Shown here piece by piece: positions 41,930 to 54,471 of a stretch of DNA of 64,000 bases (positions are counted from its first letter, which is position 1; the number at the start of each line of letters is the position of its first letter). Below the pieces are notes generated by a model, which saw only the letters and a program-made list of their open reading frames with translations, was not told the DNA's origin and did no database searches. Location of the stretch: positions 120,663,967-120,727,966 of the forward strand of contig OX375881.1 in NCBI GenBank assembly GCA_947359465.1. Direction: 5' to 3'. Made by a program: the position numbers and the translations under genes. Source of the DNA: Metellina segmentata (Eukaryota; Arthropoda; Arachnida; Araneae; Tetragnathidae).

Positions 41930-42345
41930 GTTAGATCTGTTTTGGCCATAAAGTCCTCACGTTGGCATGGTGTGGAAGTTTGGAGATTGGGGTACCAACT
42001 CAGGAGGTGTGACCTCGTCACCTGTCATTTGACCCTACTTTCCATACTAAGTCAAAGCGAGGACATCTGAGACATTGACACATTTAATGTGCACCAGTCC
42101 CTTGCACATTATGGTCTTTGGTTGGATTCAAAATCCAAAGAAATCCGGGTGCTAATACGTGCCTCTTCCAACACACACTATGCAGGACTGTCATGCTTTT
42201 TTGAGTTGTCACTGTCATCTGACCATGGTTCAAAATGACGTGGTGTTGTCCTCGAATCTTTCCCTTAGGGGATTGATCCCTTAGCGTCGTCAATATCCCG
42301 TTGTGGTGCTCTAGTACGACGGTAATTAAAATTACCTTACCTTCC
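41930..42345 (+). repeat. SINE-A body and tail, split by an inverted head fragment
   Basis: Plus-strand body 41930-42034 (GTCCTCACGTTGGCATGGTG, AAGTTTGGAGATTGG) and plus-strand tail 42205-42345 (ATCTGACCATGGTTC to GACGGTAATTAAAATTACC). Between them (42045-42170) lies a reversed SINE head (GAGGACATCTGAG, ATGGTCTTTGGTTGGATTC). Confidence 0.75.
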
Positions 42346-42451
42346 CTGACCAGGACTGATTTAAACTAATTTTTTTTTATTTTGTGTAATAACATTATTA
42401 AAACGAATTTGTGACAAATCAAAAATATTATCCTCAACTTTTTATCCTGCA

Positions 42452-42490
42452 AATCCGTAACTCTTCCAACTATGCTACCGCGATCCAATT
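42452..42490 (-). repeat. SINE-A head fragment, reversed
   Basis: CAAATCCGTAACTCTTCCAA followed by CTATGCTACCGCGATCC: the reversed box A side of the head only. Confidence 0.5.
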
Positions 42491-43048
42491 CGATTCGGAA
42501 GCTTAGTGCATGTGATATGAATATCCAGCTTTTAATAAACCGATTTACACAGCGGTAGTTTCCTCGAATTACAGTCCACAGACAAGATGCCCGGAGCAAC
42601 TTGTTTTCGGTCATATCTCATTGCTCTCCCATCATATACACAGGCTCAGTGCATTCATTTCCAGTCGCAGTTAAGCGCGCACAGGTGATGTTGACGGGAG
42701 GGGGTGTTTTACCCGCACGTGCCGATGGTTCCGAGTGGCAAGTACCGTCACGCGACCGATGACCTTCAAGCCGACAGGTAAGCGCGCAAAACAAACCTCG
42801 CTTTTCTCTGTTGGCAGAGGGGGAATGCATGTTGAGACTTGTTTTCCTCATGAATCGATCTATCCTTGAGTCGATAGCGTGGAGTCCTTGTGAGTCGCTG
42901 ACACATGTTGACTCTCGCTTTTGTAATTTCACTCGCAGGCGAATAACAAACAAGCGTGAATCGGGATGCTGTGATGCGCCATTCAAGTCGAGGGGGAGTT
43001 GGAATGTTTTCGCTTCTTTTTGTTTCGTCGGTTGGTTAGGAGGGCATT

Positions 43049-43272
43049 GGTAGCCTGGGTTGGAGAGTAACGGATTAGCAACCAAAAGGTTCCGATTTTA
43101 AATCCAACAAAAGACCGTCACATGCAAAGGAGACTGATGCATGTTCAATCTGTCGTGGCCTCAAATGTCCTCACGTTGGTGTGGTGTGGAAGTCTGGAGA
43201 ATGGCATGTCAGCTCTGGTGTGACCTCGTCGTCTGACCAAAATTATTTGGTTTTGTGCTTGGAAATTTCCTT
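43049..43272 (+). repeat. SINE-A, 3' truncated
   Basis: Head GGTTGGAGAGTAACGGATTA, body TCTGTCGTGGCCTCAAATGT and CTCACGTTGGTGTGGTGTGG, then GACCTCGTCGTCTGACC. It stops before the tail. A 155-codon minus-strand frame (43085-42618) starts inside this head and is judged fortuitous. Confidence 0.85.
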
Positions 43273-43274
43273 GT

Positions 43275-44800
43275 TGTACAGCATGTAATGTTATGGTATG
43301 TTTTACAGCACCTTAACTTAACCTAATTTGGCGTTTAAGATATATTAAAAATTTAAATAGCTGCAGCACCAAAACAAGACCTAAATGACTTTTCAAACCT
43401 AACCTTTTGGAGGTACTTCAACTTTAAGTTCATTCATTTCTAACATGATTTCATTACGATTTTTGTGAATGCACTACATATGGAAACCACAAAGCACAAG
43501 TGACTGGATATTTAGAAGTGAAGATGTGCATTTAAGGAAAGACAACCTTGCTGTTTCTTTAACACTTGGTCTTCCATCTCAACAAGTTTCAGTGACATTG
43601 TAAATGTGGTTTCCTAGCAAGCATCGTTCACATAAGAAAAAACAAACTTTACAACAAATGCCGTTTATCCCTTATTTAATCTTTGTGAAATAAACGTTTT
43701 ACATGCGTCGGTTTGACCCACACACTATTCATGAATAATTATAAAAATAATTCACTTGTATATATATGTAGGTGTACTTGTATACACTGGAAGATTTTAA
43801 ATACTGTCTTTAAAATTCCATTTATTTTTACAACCAGTCAATCAATGTATATGCTTAAAATCATTTCAGTGTGACAAATCAGATCAAGCTAATTACTAAT
43901 TTTTTAATTTAGATATAAATAAGTATTTGGCATGGTTTTGAACTGTGACAGTTCCAATTCTAATTTGTTCAGAAAGATAATTCTTGTTGAAAATTATTCC
44001 TAATATGATTTTTCATGTTCAGATCCGTAATAGAATTATTGCTAGAGGGAATGGGGGTTTTTTTTTCAAGCTTTTTCATAAAGGAAATATAAAAAAAAAA
44101 TAATAATTTTTTCAGAAATTTTAACATTTAAAAGTCAAGTAAATAATTTTTTCACAACTACTAATTTTGATTATCGGACAAAACATTCACTGTATTAAAT
44201 ATATTCTTCAGAAGTAGAGTTAGAAGTTTTGGAAACGTGTTTGAACATGGAGTCAGTATCATAGAATCCGGTGAATCGAAGCAGTTTTGAGTAAAAAGTT
44301 GTTGTGGCTTATAACATTACCCTGTTGAATATAAAAATTTAAAAAAAAATGCCATTTAATCTCTCTCATACGAAAAAAAAAAGATCAAAATCAATTTGCG
44401 ATTTGACTGAAAATGACGCAATCTGTGACGTCAGGGGTAGTTTATATGCACATCTAATAAAATGTCTTCCCGTCATCACCGATTAGAGGACCCCAATTAC
44501 AACACTCGGTTGCAATATAACCTCACCTAAACTCATACCTCTTAGGCTCTGTACCTTTTCCGCTAATTTTTTATGAATTTGTAATTCTATATATATTAAT
44601 GAGTATGTAATTCTATTTCAAAATTCCATATTTTCAAAGATAAATGACACAGAATGATAAGTAATAAATGAATACAAAGAGAAAATATGGAAATTTTATA
44701 TTGTGAAGCTTTTTTGCGGAAGAAACAGTCACCACTGACATTACCCATTTGGATATATTGCAAATCTTGCTTTTCCCCCAGAGATTTAAATTAAGATCTC
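43275..44800. other. No recognisable content
   Basis: AT-rich, intron- or spacer-like. No frame above about 70 codons with any motif. Confidence 0.5.
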
Positions 44801-44806
44801 TCCAAC

Positions 44807-44866
44807 TTCGTTTTCGAACAAGATGGGGCACCACCCCACTGGGCTACAGATGTTCGTCGTTTCTTA
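44807..44866 (+). pseudogene. Tc1/mariner transposase fragment, 20 codons
   Basis: In-frame FVFEQDGAPPHW then ATDVRRFL. QDGAPPH is the block around the second catalytic Asp of Tc3/mariner-type DDE transposases. It is cut off immediately downstream by the CATCGATG-rich element. No other part of the gene was found nearby. Confidence 0.7.
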
Positions 44867-45669
44867 AAACATCGATGTTAATAATACATCGCCCCAAAAC
44901 TATCAATGTTTTCAAACATCGGTGTATTAAAATTTTTTTTCCATTTTTTAAAATTGGTGTAGTAACCTCTAACATCAATGTTTAACCGGAAGTTGCCGTG
45001 TTTATTAATTTATATCTAAGATTTTTTAACTGTCAAAACAAAGTTTAAAAAAATAAGAAAAACAATTAACAACATAAGAAGACATTAAAATTAATTCTTT
45101 GTTTTCAAATTGAATAATACAAAATAAAATATTATTGACAACAATTTGAAATAGGTACTACTAACTATAAGTATAAGTAGGTAGGTACATAATAATTATT
45201 GTTAGTTATTATAAATTATTTATTAACTTATGGGGGGGGGGCAGAAACTTATTTTTTATACTTATAAAAATTTTGGGGGCTATCATTATTATAGGCCCCA
45301 TTATTTGTTATTTACAGTTTGTAAAAAAAAAGAAGTTTGTTAACTTTCTCTCCCTTAAGCCGACTCCTTTTGTCACTAACTGTTCCACCAATTAAGGAAA
45401 AGTTCAATCTGATGAGACGGATGTATCCATCACTGACGAATACTTAGTTCCACGGTTGTTTTTAAAAATTTTATAATGGTACTTATTCATCGACAATGTA
45501 AAAACTCGATGTTAAACAAAAATCGGCTCCAAAAAAAATCGATGATAAATAAATCGATGTTTTTTTTTTTTTTTAAACATCGATGATTTGAAAACATTTT
45601 TGCTCTAGAGATTATAGACTTTATCACTGTATTAGAGATTGACATCGAAATCGATGTCGCATCTCTAGT
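44867..45669. repeat. AT-rich element studded with CATCGATG palindromes
   Basis: Left edge AAACATCGATGTTAATAATA. Repeats of ATCGATG occur near 45478-45590 (ATCGATGATAAATAAATCGA, AAACATCGATGATTTG). The right edge is GACATCGAAATCGATGTCGC followed by ATCTCTAG. The two edges are roughly inverted. Probably a MITE; the boundaries are approximate. Confidence 0.5.
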
Positions 45670-45754
45670 GGAGTGATATTTTAGTTATATTCTGTGACAA
45701 CTTTGCTTGATCAAGAGACAAAAAATACGAATTAATATCTTGAGAACAACTTTT

Positions 45755-46518
45755 TTCCGGGCAACTTCTATTTTGTTTTATTCCGCTGTTTCTGTTTAAA
45801 TGTTTGATTTTTCAATAAATTGCATTTCCTCTTCATCATATGTGACACCACCACAAAATATTCGATTTAAAGTGGCGGGTAAGTGAGAATAAAGCAAATG
45901 TACATGTAATTGTGCCGTTATTGAAAGAATAATGTTTAAAATTTCCGAACTAGTTTTGAAATACTAAAAAAATTCTTTGTCAAGGTAGATTATTGTACGA
46001 CTTGAAGCTATAGTTAAGCAACTTGTTAAAAAGTTAAAAGTTTATTGAAAACCATGTTTTTCTTAAAAAACAATGTCAAATGGCTTACCATTTTTTAAAA
46101 TTGTAATATATTACCTTTTTAGGTCTGTACAGAAGACATTCAATTTTAAAAGAAGTACTTTTATTTTAGACGTGCCACAAAATGTGTAATTTTCAAGAAA
46201 AAATTTATTCAGTTTAAAAAACTTAGTGATGAATATCTTATAAAATTAATTTGTCATCCTTCCCTTAAAGATGGTGAAATTCTACTATGCATGCCGGATG
46301 CAAAAGTAAAAAAATTGTATTGTATTATACAAGTAAAAAATTATTTTTTTTGCATCATACAAGTAAAAAATATTTATTTGTACTGTACAGACACAACTTT
46401 TATTTTGTGTTATTTCGCTGTTTTCTGTTTTAAAAATTTGCTATTTTAATAGATTGCATTTCTTTTTTTCACACGCAATACCGCCACAAAGTATTCGATT
46501 TAGTTGCAGGTAAATTTT
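45755..46518. repeat. Two direct repeats of about 130 bp
   Basis: 45755-45890 and 46393-46518 share CTTYTATTTTGT(G)TTATT, CGCTGTTTYTGTTT, AGATTGCATTTC-like sequence and CCACAAARTATTCGATTTA. The second copy abuts the Tc1 relic. The family is unknown. Confidence 0.6.
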
Positions 46519-47263
46519 CTTGTACGTAACGCTGGCCTGTCAAAGAGCCCGTAACAAATACCAAAGGTGATTTGACGTCACTCGCAATTGCTCCCCAGAC
46601 CATGACACCAGGCCTTCTGGACGTGGGACGCTGCACAAGAAACTGTGAATCTTGACGCTGACTACGTGTTGCCTAAAAACACGCATTCGAGTGTCGTCTC
46701 CACCCAGACAGAAGCGGGATTCGTCAGTGAAGACCACTCGATGCCATTCGACTCCCCATGTCCGTCTGGCACGACACTATTCCAGTCTTCGGCGGCGATG
46801 TAATGTTGTTAAAGTCAGTCGTCGTAATGGTCTAAGTGAGTTTGGAATCCACGTCGTGAAGCCGTCGTTAAATGGTGTGATATCTTATTGGATGATCGAG
46901 AGAGGTTCCCACTGCCCGTAGGATGTCTGCAACAGTGGTTGTTGGATCAGTACACGCATGTCTTACAACACGTCGATCCTCTCTCGGTCCGGTTGCTCTA
47001 GGACACCCTAAGCCTAGTCGACGATGGCATGTGCCTTGTTGTATTCGCCTCTGCCAACAGCGTGCAACAGTAACATCACTACAACCAATATGTTGCGCAA
47101 TCCATCGATTAGACCATCCACCTTCTAGGAGGCCCAATACTCGGCCTCTGGCAAACTCTCTCAGTTGTTTCTTAAATTGATTGCGAACTTTTTTCTGAGT
47201 CGTAATTCGATAAGAAACGATGTAACCATCACTACAGAATGAGTCGAAATGAATTTTCTGCAC
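46500..47263 (-). pseudogene. Tc1-like transposase, N-terminal half
   Basis: Minus strand. 47263-46868 holds the helix-turn-helix region (LREFARGRVLGLLEGGWSNR, IAQHIGCSDVTVARCWQRR) and the second DNA-binding part (DPTTTVADILRAV). 46737-46540 holds VFTDESRFCLGGDDTRMRV (first catalytic Asp) and, shifted, PGVMVWGAIASD. It ends at about 46500, before the second Asp and the Glu of the DDE triad. Several shifts between the pieces. No inverted ends were located. Confidence 0.85.
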
Positions 47264-48498
47264 TACTGGACGTCCTTTTATGCCCCGGTATGCAGCGTGT
47301 TTGAGAGCTGCCCTGCGCGTGGCGTATGCTCAAACGATTCTGAAAATTTGATCATTTACACCTCCAACGCAGATGTACCACTCCTGCAAATTTCATTTAT
47401 AGCGGTCTACTCCTTCCAGGCGCAACATTTTTTTTTGTCTTAGAGTGTATATTCTGATCATTTTTGTTCAATCTATAGTTAACAAATTCAACCCGAGTGA
47501 AGTCAGGGATTTTTGCTAGTGGTTTGATAAATTGTAAAATAGTTATAATAGGCATATAGTTTTACCGTCGGTACTTAGGTTCTTCTTTTTATAAAAGATA
47601 TAGAACGAATGCAGTAAATGATTTGATAAATTTGAAAATAGAGTAGACTTAAAAATTTATATCGTCTGTACTTGGGTTCTTTTTTGTGTGAAACATAAAA
47701 AACAAATGCAGTAAGTGGTTTGATATTTTTAAAAATTACTGCACACGGACCAACACAACGAAATTCAACCATTTTCTTCGATCACGACCCTAAAAAGTTT
47801 AAAAAAAAAAAAGCAGTCGAAACTCTCGCGCTTGCTATCCCCCAGGGAATTTCAACACATTGTTTGTCCTCAGATTCACGCTGGCGTGGATGGAGAGCGA
47901 AAAAACTCGTCGAGTCGATTAATAATCGTTTTGGCTATCAGAGGAATTTGTTTCCAATAAATTACTCCACGGCAAATGGCTCCTGTGAGACTTGTGTCAG
48001 GGAAATGAGTGAAGAGGACGGTATTTTCCACCAGCAGCCTAATTCATAAAATAAATGATCATGTTCGGGTTGCAGCTTCCTGATGGCTTTATTCCGTACG
48101 GATGCGAGGAAAAACTGACTAGGCTAATTAGGAAGAAAATAAATATGCGACTTTTCCTTATCTTCCTCGTTTGGACCGCTATTTTTAGACAGTTTCGAAA
48201 AACGAGACTTTTATTCAAGGGTACGGCTGAGGATGTAATGTACAATTTCAGTTTTTTACGAGCATAGAAAGAACGAGGATGCTATGCAACTAACCTTTAG
48301 TGGAATCCTGCATAAGGTATGTACCAAAAAATATAGAGGCAGAATCAAATGGGAAAGATACTACAGTAGTGAAATTTCCAAGAAAACATTTATTACTGTA
48401 CATCACCATCTCATTTCGCTTCACAAGTATGATCACGAGGACTCTTGTCCTCTATTTGTCTGTAGCCTAGCTCCGCTTTCCAGTCGCTTGATATCGTA
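47264..48498. other. No supported gene
   Basis: Plus-strand frames at 47720-48049 (109 codons) and 48055-48267 (70 codons) are open but have no known motif and no repeat support. Possible unique host sequence. Confidence 0.4.
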
Positions 48499-48499
48499 G

Positions 48500-48912
48500 G
48501 TAGGTGTTTTAATTAATCTCGCATTAGAGCAACACAATGGGCTATTGGAATCAAACAAGTAGGATCATGAAGATTTTATGAGAAGATAGTTTCACGACAA
48601 GTAGGATCATGAGGGCTTTATTTCTGTCTAACACCGCTTGATAGGGTAGGTCGGTATTTTAATTAATGTTACACTATAGCAACACAGCGGGCAATTGTCA
48701 ACGGGATAGAAGCCGAAGGGAAAGATCGGAGGACGCTTCATTTTGAAGTACAGTTGGATGACAAGGTCAACACCTGAGCTTGCGCCCCACTCTCCAAACT
48801 TTCACACCACGCCAACGCGAAGACGTTCAAGGCCACGACAAACTGAACGTGAAAAAGCCCTTTTTGTATTACATGGTCTTTGATTCGATTCGAACTCGTA
48901 GCCCATTGTCAC
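48500..48912 (-). repeat. Two reversed SINE copies
   Basis: 48500-48558 is a reversed tail (TTAATTAATCTCGCATTAGA, then CAACACAATGGGCTATTGG). 48648-48912 is a nearly complete reversed copy (AGCAACACAGCGGGCAATTG, GAAGGGAAAGATCGGAGGAC, CACACCACGCCAACGCGAAG), ending in a diverged head. Between them AAGTAGGATCATGA is repeated twice. Confidence 0.78.
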
Positions 48913-49639
48913 CACGGACCATTGGTATTTAGAAGTCCCAACTAGCGTCCACCCCATTGGCAACATTCTCGGCTCTACACGTAGTTATACTGTTACGCCC
49001 CTTTATCTGTACTCTAGGACCAAGTACTAAACAACATGACCTCATAAAACACAATGATGCGTTCGAAAATATATTTTTTCTTGTTCTCAATGTAATTTTT
49101 CTCTATTGACGTGGATACATGTCGTTTAGACCCCCAAAGGAAATTAAATATAGTTAGTGTTGTCTAAGACAGCAAGCTATGTCAAGGCTATTAGTAACCC
49201 AGGAGATTAGTAACAGCATCAAGATTTCTTCTCGTGAAGCAACAGTGGTATGGTTAAGCCCAACTAAGCTTTTATATTGGCGACCCTATTAATAAAATGA
49301 ACGGGCTGTGAGATTTCTCTATTTTCTATCGTTATTTTCAGCGTGTTTACATGTAAGACAGTCGATAATCGAAAAAAGGATAGTTTGGTGTTGAAATTTT
49401 GATTGACCGGAAGTGACGTTGTAAATATTTGGACTCGAATATTTACAGATTTCCACGTCCAATCAAATAACGGACACTTTCTCGAGTTGGTTTTCGACAA
49501 ATAATCATCGTGCGTTATGATTATTAAACGATCTTCAACTGACTGCTCTCTATGTAATATTTTAGGCAGAAGATTTTTGTCAAAATAGGCATTTTCTGAA
49601 AGGTATACCGTGTCGTTTTTGCACCGCAGTAATATAAAC

Positions 49640-50300
49640 TGGAGTAGTACTCAGCTGAGCACCTTTACAAGTTATTTATTTCAACTTAAAATGCTTCGAT
49701 TAACAATAGTGAGAGAGACTATATTACAATATGTACAGTGAACAATCAATGCACGAAGGTTTATAAAGAAACAACGCTCTTTACTGTTAGTTTTTTTATC
49801 ATCGATGTTTAACTTCATCGTATAGCTGCCTCACGAGAGCTCTCCTTCACCACTTCCCCCAGTTTCTTCCTCGTCTCATTTTCTCGTTTTAATTTCCACC
49901 GGGGAAGTCCGCCTCCTTATTGGAATGTTGATTCTTGGGTTTTTCAATGACACCTGCAACATTAAGGGGTGTCAAAGACTCCACAGCTGTGCTCGTAATC
50001 GTTAGAAAATGACGTGTGTGACACACACGTGCAAGAAGCCGGATCAACATGCCGACCCTACGACAAATTTAATGTCTTTCTGGCCCGAGTTTCCACAGAA
50101 CTGTTAACACACGTGTTCTTTTTGGGTGGCCCGTCTACTCGTGGAAGGCCCAAGATAATCCAGGCGTTGAACTTGTTCTCCAGTCGAGGGCAATCGGAAT
50201 CGCAGATGCGAGATTCCGTTCCCAACCGGTTAATGCGCTAGGATAAATTTCGGAACAACAGCTCCGAATGCTATCGTCGTTTACCAGACGTCACAATACC
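49640..50300. repeat. LTR-like dispersed repeat, copy 1
   Basis: Matches 53475-53895: GAGAGCTC, CACCACTTCCCCCAGT, CCACCGGGGAAGTCCGCCTC, TTATTGGAATGTTGATTCT and AGGGGTGTCAAAGACTCCAC. It continues to TGCAAGAAGCCGGATCAA and CCAGACGTCACA. This copy has about 230 bp extra (50049-50284). No pol or gag is seen between the copies. Confidence 0.7.
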
Positions 50301-50361
50301 TAAACAGGCAATATCTGCAATATGCTGTAGTGTTACATTTTAATATTGAAAATATTGTCCT

Positions 50362-50678
50362 CGGGCCGCGCTAGACCGGTAGGAAGAGAAACGGATTATC
50401 AAGAGGAGGGTTGCGAGAGTTCGAATTCAACCGAAGCCCGTCGTGTACAAAGAAAGCTCGTTCACGTTAAATATGTCATGGCCTCAAATGTCTCCTCCCG
50501 TTGGTGTGGTGTTGAAGTTAGGAGAGTAAAGTTCCATAGGTGTTTCCTCATCGTCTGACCGGTGTTCAAAATTACGTGGTGATGTCATGGGATCATTCCC
50601 CTCATGTTTGATCCCGGACCATCGCCAATAATCCTTTGCGTTACTCCAGTGAAGTGTAAATTAAAATACCTACCTACC
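50362..50678 (+). repeat. SINE-A, full length
   Basis: Head GACCGGTAGGAAGAGAAACG and GGGTTGCGAGAGTTCGAATT. The body is complete and the tail ends ATACCTACCTACC. No exact flanking duplication was identified. Confidence 0.88.
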
Positions 50679-50679
50679 A

Positions 50680-52730
50680 TATATTCTAACATAATTTGAA
50701 TTATGTACTTGTTTACGGAAATATAAAATTGAAGCCGCAAGTCAAAACTATCTTGATAAAATGAAACAAAGAAGAAAAAAAAAACGTTTCATCGTATTTT
50801 TCGAGAAATTTTTTATTTTGGGGATAGTTTACAAAAGGGTGGGAACAAGACTTTCATAACTTTAAGCTTTAACAGCAAATAAATTTATTCTTAAAATTAA
50901 TTTTTTTTCTCAATGGGTTTTTAGTTCTTTTTAGAGACAAGAATTAGTATGATTTATTACAATAGTTTGGTGTAAATATCCTTAAAATTAAATTCTTTAG
51001 TTTCAAACGTCAGATTTCGACGTCTATAATGTTAACTGATACAGTACATCACCAAGAAAATAAATTCTAATGTGTTTTCCAGAATTGCAGAAAAAAATAA
51101 TAAATGAATAGAGTATGAGAATAATTTGTTTACTATTTTTATCAGTAGATGGCATTATTTGTTTAAAATTTTTAAGAATTAACAAAGAAACAAAACTAAA
51201 ACCAACCAGCATCTTTCGCGAAGTCCAAAAGTAACGATCGAAATAGATCTATACCTGTAGCAAAAAAAATGTATTGGTAAGTACTTTAAACTGTATTTAT
51301 TTGTCTTTAAAATAAATTTTTAAACGTTTAAAAGCATATTTATGTGTTTTTGTACATTTTCTTTGTCGTAAATATACTTTTCTTATTTCTAAAAATGCGT
51401 TGTCAAAATCGCGTAACAATCGAATTGCCGATTTAATTCATGTTACGAAGATGCCGATGTCCAAAAATATAAAAAAGATATTAATTACAATCTCCTTTCA
51501 TCAGATTAATAGTTTTTTTTATCAAAAAATAAAGTGAATTTAGCAGATACAATATTAATACCATTTCTAAGCATATATCCAACAAACGTGTACAATCGAT
51601 GTCAAATAGCGACGGCTTCGATCGTTACTCAATTTTGGACGTGATGTAGAAACAATCTCAATAAGATTGTAAAGAATTTCGTGGTTTTTTTTTTTTAAAT
51701 ATTTTTCTTTCTTTTTTACTTTCTGCTTTATGGCTGTTTTGATCCTTTGAATACATTTTTTAAGATGAAACTTAGATTTTTAGAACGTTTTTTTTTCCTG
51801 ATTAATCCAATAGGAATTATAATTTTTCCTGGAGTTTTCAAGGATAAAGTTATTTTTATTTTATGATCATATTATATTTGAAATTTATGATTTATTATAT
51901 TCGAAAAACTGGAAAAACAAAATTATAATTTTAAAATATTCAAATCTACTCTAATTTTAAAGCATTAACAATTTATAACTAATTTATTATTACCCATTAG
52001 ACTTGGGCCAAAGTTGTGTAACCTACAGGCCAGCAATGTCCGTAATGTGTAATCTACAGGAAAGCAATGTCATAAATCTGTAACCTACAGATTTTGTAAT
52101 TAAATGTTTTAATTAGTAATTTTGCAGAATAGTTCCTGTCTTTGAATGATTGTATATTGTATTCTAGGCCTATAAACAATACAGCAAAAAAAGCATTGAT
52201 GTTAAATTTCAAAAATTGTCATAGTTAACTTAGTGTTCCCACATTTTGAGAATGCCCCTAGTTCTATTTTCAATGGATTTAAGTTGGCATTTAATAAAAA
52301 AAAATCAGTCCATCGATTAATTACTAGAAACTACGTGAATAAATTCCTCCACGTCACAAAAAGGCATTATCTTGTACCCTTAACTCAAATGAATAACTGC
52401 GTATGGAACTATTAAAAAGCGCACATGGAAAACAGCTGAATAATTCGTTTTTTTTTTTTTTTTAAACTCGGCACAAAAGATTCGCAGATTTATCTCTTTT
52501 TTGCATCTAGAAAGGCTAATGCATCTTTCACGTGCAAAAGATGCTCTTGAGATCTGACGATTAGTTCAAGGGCCTTTGAGAACGCGGCCCTATTAGCGAG
52601 AAAAGCACATCGTGACTGATAAAGAACGTCTGCCTTCAATCTACTAGCCGATGGTGGAAGATAACACACTGGTATAAAGTGTGTATTTAAATTTTATTTA
52701 CTCGAATAAAAGTTAGTACTTTTATTTGAA
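50680..52730. other. No gene seen; a short 31-bp tandem repeat
   Basis: AT-rich. At 52016-52100 a 31-bp unit (TGTGTAACCTACAGG then CCAGCAATGTC) is repeated two and a half times. Nothing else is recognisable. Confidence 0.5.
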
Positions 52731-52732
52731 TA

Positions 52733-53153
52733 CTATCTGAATAATCCGGCGTTGCTCGGGTTTCAAATATGACCGTGACATTTCGCTGTGAGAATTGAAA
52801 TACACAAACCCTGTAGAACGGGTTTCCTACCGCGACAGCTAAAATACGACCGCGACATTTTCTGTTAACTTCAAAACACAAACCCCGTAGAACGTGTTTC
52901 CTTGTCCATGTCCATTTATTGCAGAAAAACAAACTTGAGATTTTAAAATTGGAGCTTCGAGGAGCACTTTTAAGACTACCTGTGTGCCAATTTTCATGGC
53001 TACAGATGGGTCTGCAGACCAGAAAGAAATAGCCTATGTTTTCCGCAGTGTTCTAAAGTATAAGTGTACCCAATTGGGTGTGGATGGGTTAAATGGTGTA
53101 GATTTGTATATAGAGAATATACACACATCTTTTTTTATAAATATACTCGTAGA
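52733..53153 (-). mobile_element. Short Helitron, complete
   Basis: Minus strand, 421 bp. The 5' end is TCTACGAGTATATTTATAAA (from 53153) and the 3' end is CGCCGGATTATTCAGATAG, against CGCCGGTTTATTCAGCTAG in the copy at 61457-61791, so the terminal CTAG has mutated. Flanks A52732 and T53154 fit insertion between A and T. No coding capacity. Confidence 0.78.
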
Positions 53154-53474
53154 TAAAGTTCGAAGCGACGAGGGAAAGTCAGAAATGATCCTCACTTAAG
53201 TTTTTCAATTTATTTACACACACATGTAGAAGTTGAACAAGTTCGTTATTCTTCTACAGTCTCTTTCCTTTCCGGTGCACTTGGTCCAGCGGTCCATAAG
53301 CTTGCACATTTCCTCAAACAAGAAGGTTTTTTTCGGTGAGTCGCCCAAATATTTATGCACGCTTCCTTAACTTCTTTGTTCGGCTGATTTGCTGCGAACA
53401 TGATACACTGTGGATGGTAACTCGCCGGTTTGCCAATACCCTTTTGTTATACGTTTTGAGCGCCACAAGTAATA

Positions 53475-53895
53475 CAGCTGGTTACCGTTACAAGTTATCT
53501 ATTACACTTAAAAGGTTTCAATTGATAAGTGGAAGGCTATCTACAGTGAACGAATGTTCATGAAGAAACAATAAGTTTATCTTCACAGTTAGTTTTTTGT
53601 TCCCCGGTGTTTAACTTCACCGTATAGCTATCCAAACGAGAGCTCCACCACTTCCCCCAGTGGCTGCTTTCTCTCGTCTCTCTGTTTTCGTTTCCACCGG
53701 GGAAGTCCGCCTCCTTATTGGAATGTTGATTCTGGTGTTTTGAATGACACGTGCAAAATTAAGGGGTGTCAAAGACTCCACAGCTGTGCTCGTAATCGTT
53801 AGAAAATGACGTGTGTGACAGACAGGTGCAAGAAGCCGGATCAAGACGATACGGGTGTTGAAATCGTCTTTTTTTTCCAGACGTCACAGTACCAA
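53475..53895. repeat. LTR-like dispersed repeat, copy 2
   Basis: Same blocks as 49640-50300 in the same orientation, about 85-90 % alike by eye, with the internal 230 bp absent. Starts near a GTTACAAGTTATCTATTAC segment and ends at CCAGACGTCACAGTACC. Confidence 0.7.
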
Positions 53896-54001
53896 TTCTG
53901 AGCATGCATGCGCAGAAGGCAGTGTGACAAACCTAAAGATGTGTTAGAGCATATGTGTTTACTTGATTAAGGTTTTAATTTCTAGGTTTTTCTTAACGAA
54001 T

Positions 54002-54103
<102 letters not shown>

Positions 54104-54471
54104 CCTCCTTGTGACTGTCTTGACAAGATATCACGTCATTAGAAATAAACTTTCTAGATCCTTGATCTTGTCACCCTAAAAAAAAAGTCGGCAGTACCTG
54201 ACTAGAACATTTTTGCGTGCAGTTTTTCGTACTTTTTAAATATATAAATAGTGATGTTACAGCTTGTTATAATATTTTACGTTACATTTTCCTTATTTGT
54301 AAAAAATATATGTACAGGTGACCCTCTTATAACACGGTTTCCCTACAATACGGTACTAAAATTGCGACGACCCTCGTATAACACAATAATAGTTTCTGTA
54401 TAACACGGTTTAATTTTTACCTACTGTTGGTCAATTGGACGGTTAAATAGAGACCCGTTAGATTTTTTACA

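Noticed and set aside
42618..43085. 155-codon minus-strand frame
   Set aside because: It starts inside a SINE head, has no motif, and overlaps a plus-strand frame of similar quality.
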